DNA from: Pandoraea terrigena
Lineage (GTDB): Bacteria > Pseudomonadota > Gammaproteobacteria > Burkholderiales > Burkholderiaceae
Assembly: GCF_902459705.1 (NCBI RefSeq)
Contig: NZ_CABPRU010000007.1
Coordinates: forward strand, 62,001-126,000
Length of the DNA: 64,000 bases
Direction of reading: 5' to 3'
Under the pieces are notes generated by a model. It had not been told where the DNA came from, made no database searches, and saw nothing but the letters and a program-made list of their open reading frames with translations. Each line of letters opens with the position of its first letter. Positions within the stretch are counted from its first letter, which is position 1. A program made the position numbers and the translations under genes. Of this stretch, positions 37,245 through 46,443 are shown piece after piece.

Positions 37245-39770
37245 ATGAGATTCAAGGAAATCGTTGCTCGTTTGTTTGGCTTAGCCGAGAACTGTGTTGC
37301 ACGTTTGATCGCCAGTCACATCGACGAAGTCCGACAAGCGGCTCAGCACTCCGGTTATCGAAAGGGCTATGAAGCGGGGCGAACGTCCGGTGAGCAGGAT
37401 GGCGAAACGTCTGGACATGCAAGTGGCTACGAGAAAGGTCGCGCTGAGGGGGAGGCAACCGGACACGCGACCGGATTTGCGGAGGGCCGCCAGGTTTGGG
37501 TTATCGAGAATCATCAGACGCCGACGGAGCCCCGGCCCTTGGAGTCAACGGTGTATGGGCCACATAGCTTCACGTTCGGGGCCGACGTGGAGGCAAAGAT
37601 GCGCAGTGAAGTGGCCGCCGCGGTACGCGAAAAAAAGGTCCCCGCACCGACAGAGCAGCAATGGAGCATGATATTCGCTAAGCATCCCGCCACTTGTGTT
37701 ATCGCGGGGGCTGGCTCGGGCAAGTCAACTACGCTTGTTTTGCGTGTTGTGTTCATGCTGAAACATTTGCGGCGGCAGAGGGACGAAATCACGGTTGTTT
37801 CGTTCACTCGAGCCTCGTGCGATGAGCTGCGCGAGACTCTCATGGAAGTACTTCCACACTGGGGAATTGAGCTCGACTATAGCGAAGCGAAGCGTCTTGT
37901 TAGGACGTTTCATTCTATGTTGTTCCGTGTGGCGAAGAGTGCTTTTCCCGGCGTCGGATTTTTTGAGAACATCAGGATAACTAAATTAGAAAACAAAGGG
38001 AATATCGATCGCCCTGATGACGAAGAGGACATCGATAACCCGATGTCTGCAGCAAAGCTCAATGACGATCAACTGACGCTTATTAACTTGGCTTACGCGC
38101 AACTGTTCGCTGCTGACGAAAAATTCCGCGAACATGTGCTGCAGATGCTTATGATCGAGTGCAGTCGAGCAGCGTCAGCCGAACGGGATGACGACAAGGA
38201 GTATAGAGAAGGTACGATAAGGTCGGCAGCCGCCCGCGATCTGAGGCTCGTTGAAACTGTGAATGCTCGCTACCGAGAGAGAGCATTGTGGCCGGACGGC
38301 GTCGAGGAGGGTCCGTTTCCGGCGTTCAAGCGTGACGGAAGAATTTTCTACGCCAACGCGCGGACCGAGCATGGGAGGCTGGTGTTCTTTGGCGAGCTTG
38401 TTGAGAAGGATGCCGCTGCAATGTTCTCGCCGGAGGAGCAGCTCGTCGACGATGCTGGAAAGGCAATATTCACTCTCCGGTCAGCCCTAAAAGTGAAGAG
38501 AAATATAGTCGCTGTATCGTTCGCGGGAGACTATCGTTACGTCAACACGAGGTCTCGCTTAGACATGCTGGCGCTTGAGCGTCTGTGGCTAAGTCCCGGC
38601 AGCCGGCCGATCGGCGGGGCACCCGTTTTCGAGGTGAAGTTGGACGGCGAGCTGAAGTTTGCGAACATTGCAGAAGCCTTTTACATGCAGGCTTCGTTTA
38701 TCGAGAGTATGGGGATGCGTGTTCCAAATGCGGTGAAAGAAATGCCCGCATTCCGCAATTATGGTCTTGAATTTCACTTCTGCTCCGCGTTACCCAGATA
38801 CTGGTTGCATTTCAACGAGCTTCTGTCGACGAAGAAGCAGATGACTTTCAACAACGCGTTCCTGCTACTCTCAAGTGAGCAACGCGATACTGGTCCTCGA
38901 GTTCCACTGGATGTGCTTCGGCCGCTAACGAACCTCGTGATCGACGAATTCCAGGATATTTCGCCACAGATTGTCCATTGGTTGGTGTCGTGTCAGCGGC
39001 AACTCGCGGACACGGAGAATCCGGATAAATTTCCTACCCTCATGGCCATCGGTGACGATTGGCAAGCCATCTATGGCTGGAGAGGAAGTGCGCCGGAATT
39101 CTTCATAAAGTTCGATAGCCATTTCCCCGCGCACCCTCAGGTCGGTCCGGCGCTAAAAGTCCAGATGGTTGAGAATTTTCGCTCGGTTGAGCCGATTATC
39201 CGAGACGCGGAACGGCTGCTTGGATCTGTCGTGACCAAAACGATAAAGTCCAGCGTTGCGACTCAGCCGCTGGAGCATGGTGACCACGGCGTGAAGCTAT
39301 TCGAGTGTGGCGAGCTGTCAGCGGAGAAGCTCAGCAAAATCGCAGCATTCATTGAGGAGCAGCTGGAGTATGTTAAGTCATTGCCGAAATCTCATAAGAA
39401 CAAAGTTATAGTTATGAGTCGGACAAACACTGTGATCGACAAACTTAAAGCGCTTCTGGAGGCGCGAGCGGGGATTCTGTTCTACACCTACCATCGCGCG
39501 AAAGGGTTGCAAGCTGAGGTGGCAGTCATGATCGAGGATTGCTCGTACGATCAGGTTCATAAATTGCGGAACCGAGTATACGTGGCCAGCGGGCTCTTCG
39601 ACGTTAACTATACGTACGATATGGCCGCGCTTGATGAGGCATATCGTTTGGCATATGTGGGGGCGACGCGCGGCCGACGTCGCACGTTTTGGTTCGTGGA
39701 TAGTGTAGCCGGCGCCTCTGCTCATTTGTTGAATGTTAAGAGTCAAACTGGGCTCCCCGCTCGACTATGA
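37245..39770 (+). CDS. UvrD/Rep-like superfamily 1 helicase with Gly-rich N-terminal repeats
   Basis: This 841-residue protein has helicase motif I at 155-162 (GAGSGKST, Lys160), DE at 567-568 in VIDEFQD (motif II), QAIYGWRGS (motif III region) and ARVE-type VGATRGRRR near the C-terminus (motif VI). Between motifs I and II is a large insert (about residues 240-540) unlike UvrD. Residues 37-81 are short GY/GH-x-x-G repeats (GYRKGYEAGR, GHASGYEKGR, GHATGFAEGR), giving a regular helical or coiled segment. It starts a plus-strand block with a HEPN-like protein and a RecD-like helicase-nuclease. Related helicases serve in DNA repair and in phage defence; which applies here is unknown. Confidence 0.85.
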   Translation: MRFKEIVARLFGLAENCVARLIASHIDEVRQAAQHSGYRKGYEAGRTSGEQDGETSGHASGYEKGRAEGEATGHATGFAEGRQVWVIENHQTPTEPRPLESTVYGPHSFTFGADVEAKMRSEVAAAVREKKVPAPTEQQWSMIFAKHPATCVIAGAGSGKSTTLVLRVVFMLKHLRRQRDEITVVSFTRASCDELRETLMEVLPHWGIELDYSEAKRLVRTFHSMLFRVAKSAFPGVGFFENIRITKLENKGNIDRPDDEEDIDNPMSAAKLNDDQLTLINLAYAQLFAADEKFREHVLQMLMIECSRAASAERDDDKEYREGTIRSAAARDLRLVETVNARYRERALWPDGVEEGPFPAFKRDGRIFYANARTEHGRLVFFGELVEKDAAAMFSPEEQLVDDAGKAIFTLRSALKVKRNIVAVSFAGDYRYVNTRSRLDMLALERLWLSPGSRPIGGAPVFEVKLDGELKFANIAEAFYMQASFIESMGMRVPNAVKEMPAFRNYGLEFHFCSALPRYWLHFNELLSTKKQMTFNNAFLLLSSEQRDTGPRVPLDVLRPLTNLVIDEFQDISPQIVHWLVSCQRQLADTENPDKFPTLMAIGDDWQAIYGWRGSAPEFFIKFDSHFPAHPQVGPALKVQMVENFRSVEPIIRDAERLLGSVVTKTIKSSVATQPLEHGDHGVKLFECGELSAEKLSKIAAFIEEQLEYVKSLPKSHKNKVIVMSRTNTVIDKLKALLEARAGILFYTYHRAKGLQAEVAVMIEDCSYDQVHKLRNRVYVASGLFDVNYTYDMAALDEAYRLAYVGATRGRRRTFWFVDSVAGASAHLLNVKSQTGLPARL

Positions 39771-39828
39771 AAGTGCTCGTCAAGTAGTTGACCCTATCCC
39801 AGTAAGCGGTGCCGCCGAATTCAACCTG

Positions 39829-40020
39829 TCACTGTAACGCACGCTGAAGTATTTTTGCTGGTGTTTTGAACCTCAGAGTTTTTCTTGGCCTGATGCTCAG
39901 GTTCTCAGCAACGTCGCTCGGCTTCTTCTGCGAAATTCCGTCCGGAGGAGTGCCTTTAGGGAAGCAATGTCGCGGCAAGCCGTTGGGGTTTTCGTTGGTG
40001 CCTCGCTGCCTTGGGCTGCT
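39829..40020 (-). pseudogene. IS30-family transposase C-terminal remnant
   Basis: Translated on the minus strand the region gives PRQRGTNENPNGLPRHCFPKGT, then LSIRPRKTLRFKTPAKIL, the hallmark C-terminus of IS30-family transposases. The catalytic Asp residues and N-terminal half are absent. It lies in the 365-base gap between the UvrD-like gene and the DUF4209 gene, so the two genes were joined or separated by an old IS30 event. Confidence 0.82.
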
Positions 40021-40135
40021 TACATCGGCGTTGTTGGAGCCAAAGTTGTATGTGCGTACGAGCACTTATGCACGTTCTGGCTGGCTAAACAGCCGTACCA
40101 CACGCGAGTTGGCAATCTCACGTTTACACAACTAA

Positions 40136-41992
40136 ATGACCACCGATACTGCAAACCCAGATGAACCACTCAGCGCGGCGGACTTTCGTGCAACCGCGTA
40201 CGAAGCCGTCCTGGCGGATGGCTCTGACGAAACCTGCATGATGGCTTCATGCCGACTCTATGCGGCTGCGGAGGCCGCGCGGGAGGCTGGGGACGCACGT
40301 ACTTCACGAGTCTTGAAATTGCTTGCGAACGCCACGTCGATGATGCTCGTCGCTGAGGACAAGAGCCACCCGTTTCGACATTCGATGCAATTCGGAGACA
40401 GGCGTTCAACTGCACCAGACGACTTTTCAGAACATGAGATTGCTCTTTTCGCGGAAGTGGCACCGGAGGTCGCCAATTCCCATCTTCGGGCAAGATTGGC
40501 TGATCTCGTCTGGCTGCACCCCAGAAAGTTCGGGGTGAAATACGCGCATCTGGCAATTGACTCCTACCGCGAAATACCTCCGTCAGATGAATCGTGGTTT
40601 GCCTCGGGCCGCGAATACTGGGCTCGCGCATTGACGCTTGCCATGTCGATCGGATCGGGCGCCGGGCCGCGTATCGGTGAGATCGAGGCGTCATTGATCA
40701 GCGCTATTTTTGCAAATGGGGATCGTGGCTATGTTCCTCTACAGATCGCTGCGATATTGCTCAAGGCTGGCGCAGGAAGGGGGAGCGCAGGCGATATTGC
40801 TACCAGAATGGAAGCACTGGCACGCACACACGCCGCATCACTTATGTACCACGAGGCGATCGCTTATTTTGAGGCCGCTGCCACATGGCACGCTCGTTCC
40901 GCCGCAAGAGATAAATCCGTGGAGATGGTCGTCGCCGGAGCAGATTGTTGGGAGATGCAAGGCGATAGCAAGGGTGCGGGGTTAGCCTCCCTAAACTTTT
41001 ATGAGAATGCCATCAAAGTGTTTCGTACTGTGCCTGGTCCAAGTCGTGTGCAGTACACGGTCGACGCTCGAATTGAATCGCTTCACGCGAAAGTGCGTCA
41101 AGCTGGACAGGCCGCCGCCGTGCATATGCAGACTGTAAAAACTAGCCCTATAGACATTAGTGAGCTGATCAGGCAGGCGGTGGAGAAGGTCACCAATAAG
41201 CAACCATTAGAGGTCCTCGCAGCGTTCTCGCAGCTCTATCGAGGAGCGCGTGTAGAACGCATACGCGCCGTTGCGCAGAGCAACCTAGACAAGAGCATCT
41301 TCCGACAGATTATGGGTAGCGTGGTTATGTCCGCCCAAGGTAATACGGTTGCGCGGCAACCTGCGGCGGGGGGCAGTCTTGATGCAGCAGATGCGGCTCT
41401 TCGTTCCCAAATGGTCCGTGATTTTCAGATTGTTGTTGGATTGACCGCTACTGCTGAGATTAAGCCGGCCCTTGAGGTTATCCGCTCGCAGCACGTATTT
41501 ACCGTTTGGGATTTTGAGGAAGTCTGCCGCTATTCGCCCTTTGTGCCTCCTGACAGAGTTGACCTGCTGGCGGAGGGGCTGTATGCCGGTTACTGCGGCG
41601 ACATGGTACATGCGATGCACGTGCTTGTACCCCAGGTCGAGAATATCGTCAGATTTCACTTGCAGCACGCCGGCGCAATTACAACCACGACGTCGCCTGA
41701 CGGCATCGTCATGGAAAACGGAATGAGCACGTTAGTGAAGTTGCCACAGATGGTAACAGTGTTTGGTGAGGACTTTACGTTCGAGCTGAGCGCATTGTTT
41801 TGCGACCAGAACGGCCCTAATTTGCGGAATGAGATAGCGCATGGCTTGATGAGCAAGGCTGCGTGCGAGTCCGATGCCTGCATTTACGCGTGGTGGTTGA
41901 TTTATGCACGCATGTTCAGGAATTTTTGGACTGCTCAGCAACGCGTGGCGCAGATGGAAGTGCCTGGAAAGACTGGTAGTTCTGCAACATAG
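40136..41992 (+). CDS. DUF4209-type protein with HEPN-like Rx4H motif
   Basis: This 618-residue, mainly helical protein has a long N-terminal alpha-repeat-like region (LYAAAEAAREAGDARTSRVLKLL; EAIAYFEAAATWHARSAARDKS) and a C-terminal DUF4209-like segment. That segment contains NLRNEIAHGL with Arg564 and His569 spaced as Rx4H, the catalytic pattern of HEPN ribonucleases. I assign DUF4209 from memory of this motif. It is flanked by two helicase genes on the same strand, which suggests an effector or sensor in a defence module, but activity is not shown. The ATG at 40136 follows the IS30 remnant by about 115 bases. Confidence 0.65.
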   Translation: MTTDTANPDEPLSAADFRATAYEAVLADGSDETCMMASCRLYAAAEAAREAGDARTSRVLKLLANATSMMLVAEDKSHPFRHSMQFGDRRSTAPDDFSEHEIALFAEVAPEVANSHLRARLADLVWLHPRKFGVKYAHLAIDSYREIPPSDESWFASGREYWARALTLAMSIGSGAGPRIGEIEASLISAIFANGDRGYVPLQIAAILLKAGAGRGSAGDIATRMEALARTHAASLMYHEAIAYFEAAATWHARSAARDKSVEMVVAGADCWEMQGDSKGAGLASLNFYENAIKVFRTVPGPSRVQYTVDARIESLHAKVRQAGQAAAVHMQTVKTSPIDISELIRQAVEKVTNKQPLEVLAAFSQLYRGARVERIRAVAQSNLDKSIFRQIMGSVVMSAQGNTVARQPAAGGSLDAADAALRSQMVRDFQIVVGLTATAEIKPALEVIRSQHVFTVWDFEEVCRYSPFVPPDRVDLLAEGLYAGYCGDMVHAMHVLVPQVENIVRFHLQHAGAITTTTSPDGIVMENGMSTLVKLPQMVTVFGEDFTFELSALFCDQNGPNLRNEIAHGLMSKAACESDACIYAWWLIYARMFRNFWTAQQRVAQMEVPGKTGSSAT

Positions 41993-42360
41993 TCTCGACA
42001 TTGGCTCCGTGGCCCAAGCTGTTTCGCTTCTCAAGCCGCTCGTTCCGAGTGTCGTCAAGGGTTACTGACCGTAAACCCTCTCGTCCACTGCGTTGAACCG
42101 CCGGTCGCGAGTATTCGAGGTCGCGCTACTTCTGCGCAGTTGGCCCACTGGGGAAGTGCGGAGCCCGTTGTCTGGAAAGAGTGCATCTTTGCTGGAGGGC
42201 TGAAAATCGCTGCAATTAAACATTTTGAATGTCTAGCCCGCGCCTGCCATCGAATGCGAACTCAGGTTAGGATGGAAAAGTCCGCCGGGTAGCGAGTTCA
42301 ACGCGTTCGTGGTTCACGTCCCCAAAAAGCAATCGCCGCGACAGATCAAAAGAGAAAAAA
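41993..42360. other. Intergenic region between the DUF4209 and RecD-like genes
   Basis: About 370 bases without a supported gene. The right part is A-rich just before the ATG (AAAAGAGAAAAAA), which may act as a weak ribosome site. The gap is long enough for a separate promoter, so the RecD-like gene may not be strictly co-transcribed with the genes upstream. Confidence 0.4.
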
Positions 42361-45300
42361 ATGTCAAATGTTCAGCACATTTCGATTCGAGTACCGTGGC
42401 ACGACGACCAATGGCAGGGAACGGTATGCAAATGTCCTCGCGACAATGCCTCATGCGTAGTGCTTCCTGAAATCGCCAATGCGAAGCGCGATGATGCGGA
42501 AGGCTGCTTTGCTGGAAGTCGACTAGACAGTCTGGCCGAGGCACAGTTTCCCCCTTGCGTGAAAGAACGTGCGACTTTCATGGCGCCATTTACCGTGCGG
42601 CGCACTCTCGTCCACCCCTATGTGGCCACGGATAGCGCGGCGCATCGCGATCTGCTGCCCGTTGGATTGCAGCAGTCGGCATTTTCCGCAGCGTGCATTC
42701 CTTTCAGATGGATGCGTCGTGAATTTGCAGATGAAATCGCAAAGGGGGGGCGTCTGGATTATGACCCGGCACGGGAACCGAAAGAGCCCAAATGGCTTTT
42801 GGATTCCGGATGGGTTCAGGATGGCCGAAATCAGCGTGCAATGCTCGACGGGTTCTTTTCACCGATAAAGAAACACCTGTCGCTGTGTTTCTTCTATGCG
42901 AAGCAAACGCCTTTTTCGGATGATCACAGGCGAGTGCTCATCGGTGTTGGCCGTGTACTGAAGGTCGCAGAACCTATTCAATACGAACGAGAGGGCGAGT
43001 CAGCCGAGGTCGGTACGTCGTATGTCTGGGACGTGATGGTTGAGCACTCCATCCGGTCTAAGGGGGGGGATGGGTTCTTGATGCCATACACGGAACTCGC
43101 CGCAGCGCAACGACATGGCGCGGAGGTGGACTGGAGCCGGTGTCTAGCGTTCGCGCCGGACGACCGGTTGATCGAATTCTCTTACGTGTCCGAGCACGTC
43201 AGTCATGACGGAGCCATTTCCTCGCTACTCGAATGCCGGTTGGCGTTAGAAGCGGCCCGTGACATTCTTCAGGAAGTGGACAGCGTCAAGGAAGCGCTGC
43301 GCTGGATTGACGGGAGAATCGCGGAACTTTGGAATATGCGGGGCCCATACCCGGGACTGGGTGCGGCTTTGACTGCATTGGGTGTGCCTCACGGCAACTT
43401 CCTGGCATTGCATCTAGCCGAGCAACTCGACGAAAATGACGACCCATGGCCACTCGTTGACCAGGCTATGCGTAAGCCAGATTCCCTGCCGCGCCCGCTA
43501 GCCACGCTCATCACAGCTGACCTGACTATGGATTGGAAATCGCTCAGGCCTGGCCGTCTTGAGTTGCTCAAGCTCCTCGCGCGCTTCGAGCTTACTAATG
43601 ACCAAGCGACGCGGTTTTATGTGAGCGCGGTTCGAAGTGCAGCAGGTCTGCACTATACCGACGCACAACTTCTCGAGAATCCCTACGTTCTATACGAAGG
43701 GGATCGCTTTTCCGTCCCCGCATTCGACGACGAGCGGTTGGCACGGGTGACTTTCGAGATGATCGATCGAGGTGCGTACCCGGCAGATGTCGTCGCCGAG
43801 ATACATCCGTTGCCGGACATTTCGAGAATGTCTGGCCCCCGCGATCAACGCCGCGTGCGTGCACTCATCATTGCGCAGCTGGAACGCGCGGCCCAGACCA
43901 GTGGCCACACCACGGTTTCGGAGAGCCACATTATCCTTGGTATCCGCAATGCGAAGTTGGAGCCGCCTTGCCCGATTTCGGAAGACTCGATCGAGTCCGT
44001 CGCCGACTTCTTCTCTTTCGAGGTAGCCAGAACGGAGATGAGGGATGGTGTACCTGCCCTGCAACTACAACGCTATTTACTGTACCGAAAACTTCTCTCA
44101 TCACAGATCAGCAATCGCGCACTACAAGGCGCAAGATTCAACTTCCCGAACGATTGGAGAGCACGTCTCGACCTTCTCCTTCCAGCGCTCGAAACTACCG
44201 ACAAAGATGAAGTGAGGGCGCGTGAGGAAAAGGCTGCTGCACTGGCGGAGCTTGCTGCCTCGCGCTTTTCCGTTTTGGTCGGCCCGCCAGGCTCCGGCAA
44301 GACCACACTGCTCGAAGCTTTGTGCCAGCATGAGGAAATCTCGGCCAAGGGGATTCTTCTACTGGCACCGACAGGCAAGGCACGCGTGCAACTTGCGGCT
44401 AAGTGCGGCCACGAAGCACAGACACTGGCACAGTTCCTTACCGGCTGCGGCCGGCGATACGACGGTCGGACGGGGGTCTACAAGACCGTGCAAGGTGCGC
44501 AATACAAGGGCTGCAAGACGATCATCGTGGACGAAGCCTCGATGCTCACCGAGGACATGCTCGGTGCGCTATTCGACGCGGTGAAAGCAAGCGTGGAGCG
44601 CCTTATCCTAGTGGGTGACCCAAGGCAGTTACCGCCCATCGGAGCCGGCAAGCCGTTCTTCGATGCCGTGACTTTTCTCACTCCGCCAAACGCGTTGTTT
44701 CCGAAGGTCGGCAAAGGATACGCTGAACTTACGATCCAGCGCAGGCACAAGAAATCGGGCGAAACGGAGAGCTTTCCACTGGACCTTCAGTTGGCGAACT
44801 GGTTCAGCGGGAAGGACCTACCCCCCGGTGAAGATGAAGTTTGGTCCATTCTCGGTAGCGATGGCGACGTTTCGGGCCGTGTCGCCACGTATCGCTGGGA
44901 TACTACAGAGGAACTGCGCACTAAGTTACTCGAGGTTTTGCGCGAAGAGTTGAACCTAAGATCTCTCGACGATCAGCAAACTTTCGGGCTCAGCTACGGC
45001 GGCGTTTTAAAGGGTGACAACATCTACTTCGAAACTGGTGCAGCAGCCGATGTCGAGAAATGGCAAGTTCTGACGCCCCGCCGGAACGAGGTGCTTGGCG
45101 CGCGCGACATCAATCGCTTGTTACACAAGCGATTTCGCAAGGATGCTGTCGCTTGGGCAAGTCGCCACTCCAATCGTCGAGGCTGGATCTCACCGCCGCG
45201 TGGCCCCGAGGAGATCGTGTACGGGGACAAGGTCATAAATGTTCGAAATCACAAGCGCAAATACGTCACGCCGGTCGACGACGCTTTGGCATATGTCGCT

Positions 45301-46128
45301 AACGGCGAAATCGGTGTGGTGATAGGCGACCTTCTAGATTCTGCAACGAGAGGCGACAAGGCTTGGCGTACCAAGGTGGAATTCTCGTCGCAACCCGAAT
45401 ATGTCTATAGCTTTGCGCCTTGGGACTTCGACGATGATGGCAGCACACCGCTCGAACTCGCTTATGCCGCGACAGTTCATAAAGCTCAAGGCAGTGAGTT
45501 TGAAACCACCATTCTGGTGTTGCCAAAGCGGGGGCAACTGATCAGTCGCGAAATGCTTTACACGGCACTCACCCGGCAACAGCGCCGGGTTGTCATTCTT
45601 CATGAGGGAGATCTGGCGGACATGAGAAAACTCGCGGCTGATGAGCACGCGGTCATACCGAGCCGCTTCACGAATCTCTTCTACGAGCATCCGTCGATGC
45701 TTCCGGCGCCAATTGAGGTGAACGGGAAATGGATGGACGCAAGGCACATCCACCGCTCCCGCCGCGGCACATCGGTGCAATCAAAGTCTGAGGTCATTAT
45801 CGATGACGCTCTTTTCGCGCACGACGTGGTGGCCGGCTACGAGATTCCGTTCCACAGCACGGATGGACGACAGTATCGCTTACCCGATTTCACGATCGAG
45901 GACGCAGCAACGGGGCGGACTATCCTGTGGGAGCATTGCGGAATGATGTCTGATGAGGGATACCGCGAGCGCTGGGAAAAGAAGCTGCGGTGGTATAGGG
46001 AGAACGGCGTGCTGTCAATCGAGGAAGGCGGCGGCGAAAGGGCGGCGCTGGTCGTCACCTACGACGATGAGAGGGGCGGCATCGATGGTCAAGCGATCGA
46101 CGCGTTGATTGAGAAGCTTTTCTCGTAA
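42361..46128 (+). CDS. RecD-like SF1B helicase fused to a C-terminal PD-(D/E)XK-like nuclease
   Basis: This 1255-residue protein has three parts. Residues 1-600 have no motif I recognise. The middle is a RecD/Viral_helicase1 motor with Walker A GPPGSGKTT (641-649, Lys647), DEAS at 724-727, GDPRQLPPIGAG, and a C-terminal motif region with TVHKAQGSEFET and YTALTRQQRR. The end resembles a restriction-nuclease fold: Glu1144 in SKSEVIIDD, Asp1176 in LPDFTIED, and Glu1191 in LWEHCGMM. The usual active-site Lys is replaced, as in related helicase-linked domains. A motor plus nuclease in one chain fits DNA degradation in a defence role; this is inferred. Confidence 0.82.
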   Translation: MSNVQHISIRVPWHDDQWQGTVCKCPRDNASCVVLPEIANAKRDDAEGCFAGSRLDSLAEAQFPPCVKERATFMAPFTVRRTLVHPYVATDSAAHRDLLPVGLQQSAFSAACIPFRWMRREFADEIAKGGRLDYDPAREPKEPKWLLDSGWVQDGRNQRAMLDGFFSPIKKHLSLCFFYAKQTPFSDDHRRVLIGVGRVLKVAEPIQYEREGESAEVGTSYVWDVMVEHSIRSKGGDGFLMPYTELAAAQRHGAEVDWSRCLAFAPDDRLIEFSYVSEHVSHDGAISSLLECRLALEAARDILQEVDSVKEALRWIDGRIAELWNMRGPYPGLGAALTALGVPHGNFLALHLAEQLDENDDPWPLVDQAMRKPDSLPRPLATLITADLTMDWKSLRPGRLELLKLLARFELTNDQATRFYVSAVRSAAGLHYTDAQLLENPYVLYEGDRFSVPAFDDERLARVTFEMIDRGAYPADVVAEIHPLPDISRMSGPRDQRRVRALIIAQLERAAQTSGHTTVSESHIILGIRNAKLEPPCPISEDSIESVADFFSFEVARTEMRDGVPALQLQRYLLYRKLLSSQISNRALQGARFNFPNDWRARLDLLLPALETTDKDEVRAREEKAAALAELAASRFSVLVGPPGSGKTTLLEALCQHEEISAKGILLLAPTGKARVQLAAKCGHEAQTLAQFLTGCGRRYDGRTGVYKTVQGAQYKGCKTIIVDEASMLTEDMLGALFDAVKASVERLILVGDPRQLPPIGAGKPFFDAVTFLTPPNALFPKVGKGYAELTIQRRHKKSGETESFPLDLQLANWFSGKDLPPGEDEVWSILGSDGDVSGRVATYRWDTTEELRTKLLEVLREELNLRSLDDQQTFGLSYGGVLKGDNIYFETGAAADVEKWQVLTPRRNEVLGARDINRLLHKRFRKDAVAWASRHSNRRGWISPPRGPEEIVYGDKVINVRNHKRKYVTPVDDALAYVANGEIGVVIGDLLDSATRGDKAWRTKVEFSSQPEYVYSFAPWDFDDDGSTPLELAYAATVHKAQGSEFETTILVLPKRGQLISREMLYTALTRQQRRVVILHEGDLADMRKLAADEHAVIPSRFTNLFYEHPSMLPAPIEVNGKWMDARHIHRSRRGTSVQSKSEVIIDDALFAHDVVAGYEIPFHSTDGRQYRLPDFTIEDAATGRTILWEHCGMMSDEGYRERWEKKLRWYRENGVLSIEEGGGERAALVVTYDDERGGIDGQAIDALIEKLFS

Positions 46129-46443
46129 TAGGACTAGGACCGCCGCTGCAAAGGTGGCTCGCGTCGGCACTTCGTCCAACTCATCGATCCCATTCACCCC
46201 CTCAATCCAGCAAATCCTAGCGGTAACGGAGAGAATTCAGTATCCCGCCCGGCAGTGGTTCCGACTGGCATCGGCATTGGCTGAGCGCTCAAAATCTTTC
46301 GCGCCGTCGTTGCTTCCCACGCGATGCTCTCACGTGCAGCATGGTTGGGGTGGGTTAGATTTCGATGAAAATCCCGGGTCAAAATTTGGTGAAAATCAAC
46401 AAGCGTCGACATATTGCGACGATACCGCTAGCTCCGCGAGCTG
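46129..46443. other. Convergent intergenic region
   Basis: About 315 bases between the RecD-like gene (plus) and the GIY-YIG gene (minus). No gene, strong terminator hairpin or repeat was recognised. Confidence 0.4.

Noticed and set aside
36680-37255. 191-codon minus-strand open frame before the UvrD-like gene
   Set aside because: No domain, no ribosome site, Arg/Pro/Ser-rich composition typical of chance frames, and it overlaps the helicase start.
37245-39770. UvrD-like gene as GajB of a Gabija system
   Set aside because: No OLD/TOPRIM-type GajA gene is adjacent, and the protein is far longer with a distinct N-terminus and insert.
39866-40135. 89-codon plus-strand frame upstream of the DUF4209 gene
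   Set aside because: It is the antisense of the IS30 transposase remnant, which explains the sequence better.
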